Shown here in pieces: positions 13,009-15,666 of a stretch of DNA of 15,666 bases. The DNA is taken from the NCBI GenBank assembly GCA_021814895.1, contig JAKAHN010000005.1:1-15666 (forward strand), given 5' to 3'. Numbering within the stretch: the stretch's first letter is position 1; every line of letters begins with the position of its first letter. The stretch is from a bacterium (GTDB lineage Bacteria > Patescibacteriota > Minisyncoccia > Phycocordibacterales > 2-02-FULL-43-11). The translations under genes and the position numbers were made by a program. The notes beneath the pieces were generated by a model. It was not told the origin of the DNA. It saw only the letters and a list, made by a program, of their open reading frames with translations, and ran no database searches.

Positions 13009-14073
13009 ATTTTTTATATATACCGTTGTGGTTGGATACGCAAATCCTATTTTACAAGCGTTAAATTCTTCCATAATTTTAATATTGATTTCCTGCTGAA
13101 TGTCCATATATACATTATAATCTGACGAATCTACGTAATAAGCAACTTCAAAATTCAATGAGGAATCACCGAATTCTTTAAAATGGCACCTATCAAAACG
13201 AGTGTCTTTTATCGCCAAAATAATTTTTTTAACTGATTCCGGTATCAATTTTACTTTGTCAACTGGCGTTTCGTAAAGAATACCGAAGTTAAATTGAACG
13301 CGACGCGATTGCATTCTTTTAAAATTCTGAATAGTTACAGAGGTCAACTCCCGATTGGAAAAAATAAGTTCTTCGCCTTGCAACGCTTGGACCCTAGTAG
13401 TCTTAATGCCGATTTTTTTCACTACACCCATCTTATCTCCTACAATTATAAAATCGCCAATCTTGAACGGTTTGTCAAAGTAAATCGCGAAAGAACTGAA
13501 CAAATCTGTCAAAATATTTTGAAGAGCCAGAGCAACCGCCACGCCTCCAATACCCAATCCGGCGATAAGTGAAGTGATATTAACTCCCAAATTAGAAAGT
13601 AGGAGCATAAAACCAAGTGTCCAAAGCAAAATCTTTGTAATCAACGAAATCATACTGACAGCCGGTTTTGAATCAACATCCTTTTCTTTGGTAATTTTAC
13701 GCGCGGTAAATTCAATCGCCACTTGAACGCTATTTATCACGAGATAAGTAATCCAGATTACCAAAACAGCAATTATCGCCTTCAACGCGAATTCATTTAT
13801 CGAAAGAACGCGAATTGCAAAATAAAAAGCCAAAAAATAATAGAACGGCGGTTTTATTGAAGAAAAAACTCTGACGAGTCCGTCGTCAATATCGGTCTTG
13901 GTTTTTTCAGACGCCTTGGCAAACTTTTTCAGAATCACCTTGTAAAGCATTTTAAAAATGATCAGGAAAACGATAAAAATTATAAGGGCCGTCAAATAAC
14001 CCTTCACTGTGTTTCCAAAAAAAACATTACTTCCAAAATCGTTTAATTGTTGTGGTAAATATTGACTAAACAT
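13003..14073 (-). CDS. MscS-family mechanosensitive ion channel
   Basis: Inner-membrane channel that opens on membrane tension to release solutes on osmotic downshift. The 356 residues contain about four membrane helices (roughly 25-45, 75-91, 98-122, 143-162), then the pore-lining helix with the Gly/Ala pattern (TSLIAGLGIGGVAVALALQN, 167-186) and the cytoplasmic vestibule starting at FDKPFKIGDFIIVGDKMGVV. The vestibule motif TTRVQALQGEELIFSNREL matches the beta domain of MscS. It has a longer N-terminus than E. coli MscS (286 residues), with one or two extra helices. It is the only osmotic safety valve in the window. An extended -10 box 10 bases before the ATG supports the start. Confidence 0.95.
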   Translation of the reverse strand: MFSQYLPQQLNDFGSNVFFGNTVKGYLTALIIFIVFLIIFKMLYKVILKKFAKASEKTKTDIDDGLVRVFSSIKPPFYYFLAFYFAIRVLSINEFALKAIIAVLVIWITYLVINSVQVAIEFTARKITKEKDVDSKPAVSMISLITKILLWTLGFMLLLSNLGVNITSLIAGLGIGGVAVALALQNILTDLFSSFAIYFDKPFKIGDFIIVGDKMGVVKKIGIKTTRVQALQGEELIFSNRELTSVTIQNFKRMQSRRVQFNFGILYETPVDKVKLIPESVKKIILAIKDTRFDRCHFKEFGDSSLNFEVAYYVDSSDYNVYMDIQQEINIKIMEEFNACKIGFAYPTTTVYIKNT

Positions 14074-14083
14074 AAGAATATAT

Positions 14084-14092
14084 AAAATAACA
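14084..14092 (-). promoter_or_regulatory. Extended -10 promoter of the MscS gene
   Basis: On the minus strand TG-T-TATTTT (14092-14084, 5 of 6) ends 10 bases before the ATG at 14073, predicting a leader of about 4 bases. The AT-rich setting makes a chance match possible, and no -35 was found. Confidence 0.35.
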
Positions 14093-14118
14093 ATTAGCCT
14101 TACTTGCTTACATTTATC

Positions 14119-14150
14119 AACTTAAAAACTTCCTAACTTAGAAACTTACC
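14119..14150. repeat. Four tandem AACTTnnn octamers over the mazG-like stop codon
   Basis: On the plus strand AACTTAAA, AACTTCCT, AACTTAGA and AACTTACC follow one another with exact 8-base period (14119, 14127, 14135, 14143). The last unit contains the stop codon of the minus-strand MazG-like gene (14146-14148). The unit is like AACTTAAAACTT at the end of rpmJ (3779-3790). Confidence 0.7.
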
Positions 14151-14475
14151 TGTTGTCTCCGCTACCGCCAAGCGTTCCTCGTTCAAGCCGAGAATATAAT
14201 TTTTCAATATTTTTCTCGGCGATTTCATCAAGTGAAAAATTAAGTTCTGTCGCAAGTTGAGTAAAGTACCAAAGCACATCACCCAATTCTTTTTCAATCT
14301 CTTTCCTTTTTTCCGGCAAAATTTCCCCACCGTCATCACGAATCACCTTCTTGATTTTTTCAGCCACTTCACCCGTCTCGCCAACTAGTCCGAGTGTCGG
14401 ATAAATGAAATTACTTCCAGCATCCGGGTACTTAGCAGTTTTCCTGGATTTTTTTTGATATTCCTCAAAAGTCAT
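14146..14475 (-). CDS. MazG-like nucleotide pyrophosphohydrolase
   Basis: All-alpha NTP pyrophosphohydrolase family protein that hydrolyses NTPs or dNTPs to NMP and pyrophosphate, usually to sanitise the nucleotide pool. The 109-residue product from the ATG at 14475 shows the metal-binding pattern: GETGEVAEKIKK (E33, E36, E39) and EIEKELGDVLWYF (E63, D66), the ExxE and ExxD acidic pairs. The short length fits single-domain MazG-like proteins. A TTG at 14493 would add six residues, but the -10 box TATAAT overlaps those codons, so the ATG is preferred. The gene is divergent from the sigma-factor gene (105 bases between starts). Its stop lies inside an octamer repeat array. The substrate is not determinable here. 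Confidence 0.88.
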   Translation of the reverse strand: MTFEEYQKKSRKTAKYPDAGSNFIYPTLGLVGETGEVAEKIKKVIRDDGGEILPEKRKEIEKELGDVLWYFTQLATELNFSLDEIAEKNIEKLYSRLERGTLGGSGDNR

Positions 14476-14481
14476 AAATTT

Positions 14482-14490
14482 ATTATAGCA
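14482..14490 (-). promoter_or_regulatory. Extended -10 promoter of the MazG-like gene, leaderless
   Basis: On the minus strand TG-C-TATAAT (14490-14482, perfect -10) ends 6 bases before the ATG at 14475, so the predicted start is the A of the ATG. There is no -35 match worth naming. This box decides the start codon of the gene. Confidence 0.6.
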
Positions 14491-14522
14491 CAAAAACTCT
14501 TGAATTTTTCAGCGTTTTTGCA

Positions 14523-14551
14523 TTGACTTAATCGCATCTTTATCAGATTAT
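14523..14551 (+). promoter_or_regulatory. Promoter of the sigma-factor gene
   Basis: TTGACT (14523-14528, 5 of 6) and GATTAT (14546-14551, 4 of 6) with a 17-base spacer. The predicted start near 14558 gives a leader of about 22 bases containing an AAAAGG purine stretch 4 bases before the ATG. Unlike most promoters here it has a good -35 and no TG extension. Confidence 0.5.
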
Positions 14552-14579
14552 TGAAACTAGAAAAGCACAAAAAGGTACT

Positions 14580-15443
14580 ATGAAAAACAAAGAGAACGGG
14601 AAAGGCCACAGCGAGTCGTTAAAATTAACGTCTCTCGAACTGTATTTTCGAGATGCGCGCGAAACACCTCTTCTGTCTAGGGAAGAAGAAATCGCGTTGG
14701 CGAAACAAATCAAATCCGGAAACAAACAGGCTTGGGAACGGATGATTCTGGCCAACCTTCGTTTCGTGATCAAAATAGCCCGGGAATACGAAGATTTCGG
14801 TCTGCCGCTCCTTGACCTGATCAATGCGGGCAACATCGGCCTAATGAAGGCGGTGGAAAAATTTGACCCGCACAATTTTGCCGGCGCGAGATTCACAACT
14901 TACGCTGTGTGGTGGATTAAAAACTTCATCAAGAAAACTCTTGCGTGCGAATTAAGAACGATAAGACTTCCAAAACACGTTCTGAAAATCGTTCAGGAAA
15001 TAAGCAGGGTTAAAAGGGAGTATCTTGCAAAATTTGGGATCGAGCCATCAATCATGACCTTAGCCAGAAGATTAGGGTTAGATCCAAAAAGAGTGTTACA
15101 AATCAATGGAGTTGGCAACACTGTTCCATTGGAAGCATACCAACTTTCCAACAGACAAGATGGAAAGGAAGGAAAAAACTTGCCGGATGAGCGCTCGGCC
15201 AACCCTTACGAAGAGTTGGCTAAAAAAACTGACAGGACTTTGCTCGAGGAATCAATTCGTCGCCTGCCAGAACGAGAACAAAAAATCCTGGAGCTACGAT
15301 TCGGGCTGAACGGCTATAACGAGCACACTCTGGAAGAAGTAAGGGGGCAATTCGGAGTAACCCGCGAACGGATCCGTCAACTTCAACAAAAAGCCCTGGG
15401 AAAACTTCGTAAAATGTTCAAAGAAAGCAACTCGAGTCCTTAG
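14580..15443 (+). CDS. Sigma-70 family RNA polymerase sigma factor
   Basis: Directs RNA polymerase to promoters. The 287 residues run through region 1.2 (LELYFRDARETPLLSREEEI), region 2 (ANLRFVIKIAREYEDFGLPL, DLINAGNIGLMKAVEKFD, FTTYAVWWIKNFIKKTL), region 3 (RTIRLPKHVLKIVQEISRVK) and region 4 (LPEREQKILELRFGLNGY, then VTRERIRQLQQKALGKLR). Region 1.1 is absent. By eye the residues matching E. coli Q437 and T440, which read the -10, are N and K, and the E458 equivalent, which reads the extended -10, is K; the paired tryptophans and H455 are kept. It could be a small primary sigma or an alternative one. It is the only plus-strand protein gene and is GC-richer (about 45% in its first 120 bases) than its neighbours. 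Confidence 0.93.
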   Translation: MKNKENGKGHSESLKLTSLELYFRDARETPLLSREEEIALAKQIKSGNKQAWERMILANLRFVIKIAREYEDFGLPLLDLINAGNIGLMKAVEKFDPHNFAGARFTTYAVWWIKNFIKKTLACELRTIRLPKHVLKIVQEISRVKREYLAKFGIEPSIMTLARRLGLDPKRVLQINGVGNTVPLEAYQLSNRQDGKEGKNLPDERSANPYEELAKKTDRTLLEESIRRLPEREQKILELRFGLNGYNEHTLEEVRGQFGVTRERIRQLQQKALGKLRKMFKESNSSP

Positions 15444-15458
15444 GGGTTCGGGTTTTTT
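15430..15458 (+). terminator. Intrinsic terminator of the sigma-factor gene
   Basis: ACTCGAGTCC (15430-15439) pairs with GGGTTCGGGT (15444-15453) around the loop TTAG, giving 10 pairs including three G-U wobbles, and five more T follow (15454-15458). The stem contains the last codons and the loop holds the stop codon, so the terminator overlaps the gene's end. It separates the gene from the convergent tRNA. Confidence 0.75.
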
Positions 15459-15495
15459 ATATATCAAAACAAAAAAATTTTAAAAATTATAATTG

Positions 15496-15566
15496 CGGGC
15501 CCACTCCGACTCGAACGGAGAACCTCGCTTTTGGAGAGCGATGTTTTACCATTGAACTATGGGCCC
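15496..15566 (-). tRNA. trnW: tRNA-Trp (CCA anticodon)
   Basis: The 71-base cloverleaf folds fully on the minus strand: 7-bp acceptor GGGCCCA / TGGGCCC, a short D-arm (GTT / AAC), a 5-bp anticodon stem TCGCT / AGCGA around loop CTCCAAA, and T-stem CTCCG / CGGAG around TTCGAGT. The anticodon is CCA (tryptophan), and the discriminator base G73 (15496) fits tRNA-Trp. The 3' CCA is not encoded (CAA follows), so it must be added by a nucleotidyltransferase. It converges on the sigma-factor gene. Confidence 0.95.
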
Positions 15567-15574
15567 ACGGCTAA

Positions 15575-15580
15575 ATCATA
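15575..15580 (-). promoter_or_regulatory. Candidate -10 box of tRNA-Trp
   Basis: On the minus strand TATGAT (15580-15575, 5 of 6) lies 8 bases before the mature tRNA 5' end, so the predicted leader is only 1-2 bases. A TG directly abuts the box without the usual intervening base. No strong -35 is seen. Confidence 0.4.
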
Positions 15581-15605
15581 CAATATAAATCAGGAAACAG
15601 AAAAC

Positions 15606-15649
15606 GTGAATTAAGAAGTAAAAAAACATGAATTACGGATCGTGAATTA
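15606..15649. repeat. Interspersed RTGAATTA octamers upstream of tRNA-Trp
   Basis: GTGAATTA (15606-15613), ATGAATTA (15628-15635) and GTGAATTA (15642-15649) occur in 44 bases. They are the reverse complement of the TAATTCAT/TAATTCAC core repeated after typA (8889-8916). No gene is visible in the 100 bases from the tRNA to the window end. Confidence 0.55.
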
Positions 15650-15666
15650 TGAAAAACAAGGTTCAA

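Noticed and set aside
14119..14150. CRISPR-like array
   Set aside because: Units are only 8 bases with no spacers and no cas genes nearby.
14476..14493. TTG start adding six residues to the MazG-like protein
   Set aside because: Those codons contain the TG-C-TATAAT promoter box, and the family N-terminus begins near the ATG at 14475.
14543..14896. Open frame of 117 codons on the minus strand under the sigma-factor gene
   Set aside because: It is antisense to a well-matched sigma-70 gene and its translation has no recognisable domain.

Overview
The window looks like a low-GC (roughly 36-38%) chromosome segment of a Candidate Phyla Radiation / Patescibacteria bacterium, most likely Parcubacteria (Paceibacteria). 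The supporting signs are an alanyl-tRNA synthetase without its C-terminal domain, a trimmed ribosomal protein L13, AT-rich start regions that mostly lack Shine-Dalgarno sites, and two lineage-type proteins (an actin-like ATPase and a single-pass protein with a baseplate-J-like ectodomain) beside core translation genes. No phylogeny could be run, so this placement is inference.

Layout. Everything from 46 to 14475 is on the minus strand. In transcription order, 4312 down to 46 is the alpha-operon cluster infA, rpmJ, rpsM, rpsK, rpsD, rpoA, rplQ, rplM, rpsI. It has a good promoter just upstream of infA and two further promoter candidates plus a terminator-like hairpin between infA and rpmJ. Upstream (4393-6986) are the baseplate-J-like membrane protein and the actin-like ATPase, each with its own promoter, in place of the secY-adk-map genes often found before infA. 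Then come alaS (7014-8810), typA (8918-10729), a half-size EamA transporter (10935-11357), a membrane-anchored protein of unknown function (11416-12966), an MscS-type channel (13003-14073) and a MazG-like pyrophosphohydrolase (14146-14475). A sigma-70-family factor (14580-15443) is the only protein gene on the plus strand. It diverges from the MazG-like gene and converges on a tRNA-Trp gene (15496-15566, minus).

How the genes work together. Most of the window is translation and transcription machinery: initiation factor, ribosomal proteins, RNA polymerase alpha, a sigma factor, an aminoacyl-tRNA synthetase, a ribosome-associated GTPase and a tRNA. The remainder is envelope (MscS, EamA, two single-pass proteins with large outside domains) and nucleotide-pool housekeeping. 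No mobile element, CRISPR array, toxin-antitoxin pair or defence cassette is visible.

The most interesting signals are: (1) the actin-like ATPase plus baseplate-J-like membrane protein pair, with no pilus genes in view; (2) a recurring extended -10 promoter element (TGn followed by a TATAAT-like box), placed in several genes only 6-10 bases before the ATG, implying leaderless or near-leaderless mRNAs; (3) a GC-richer sigma factor with changes at residues that normally read the -10 element; (4) hairpin plus U-run structures at the predicted 5' ends of the typA and rpmJ transcripts; (5) short-period repeats packed into several intergenic gaps.
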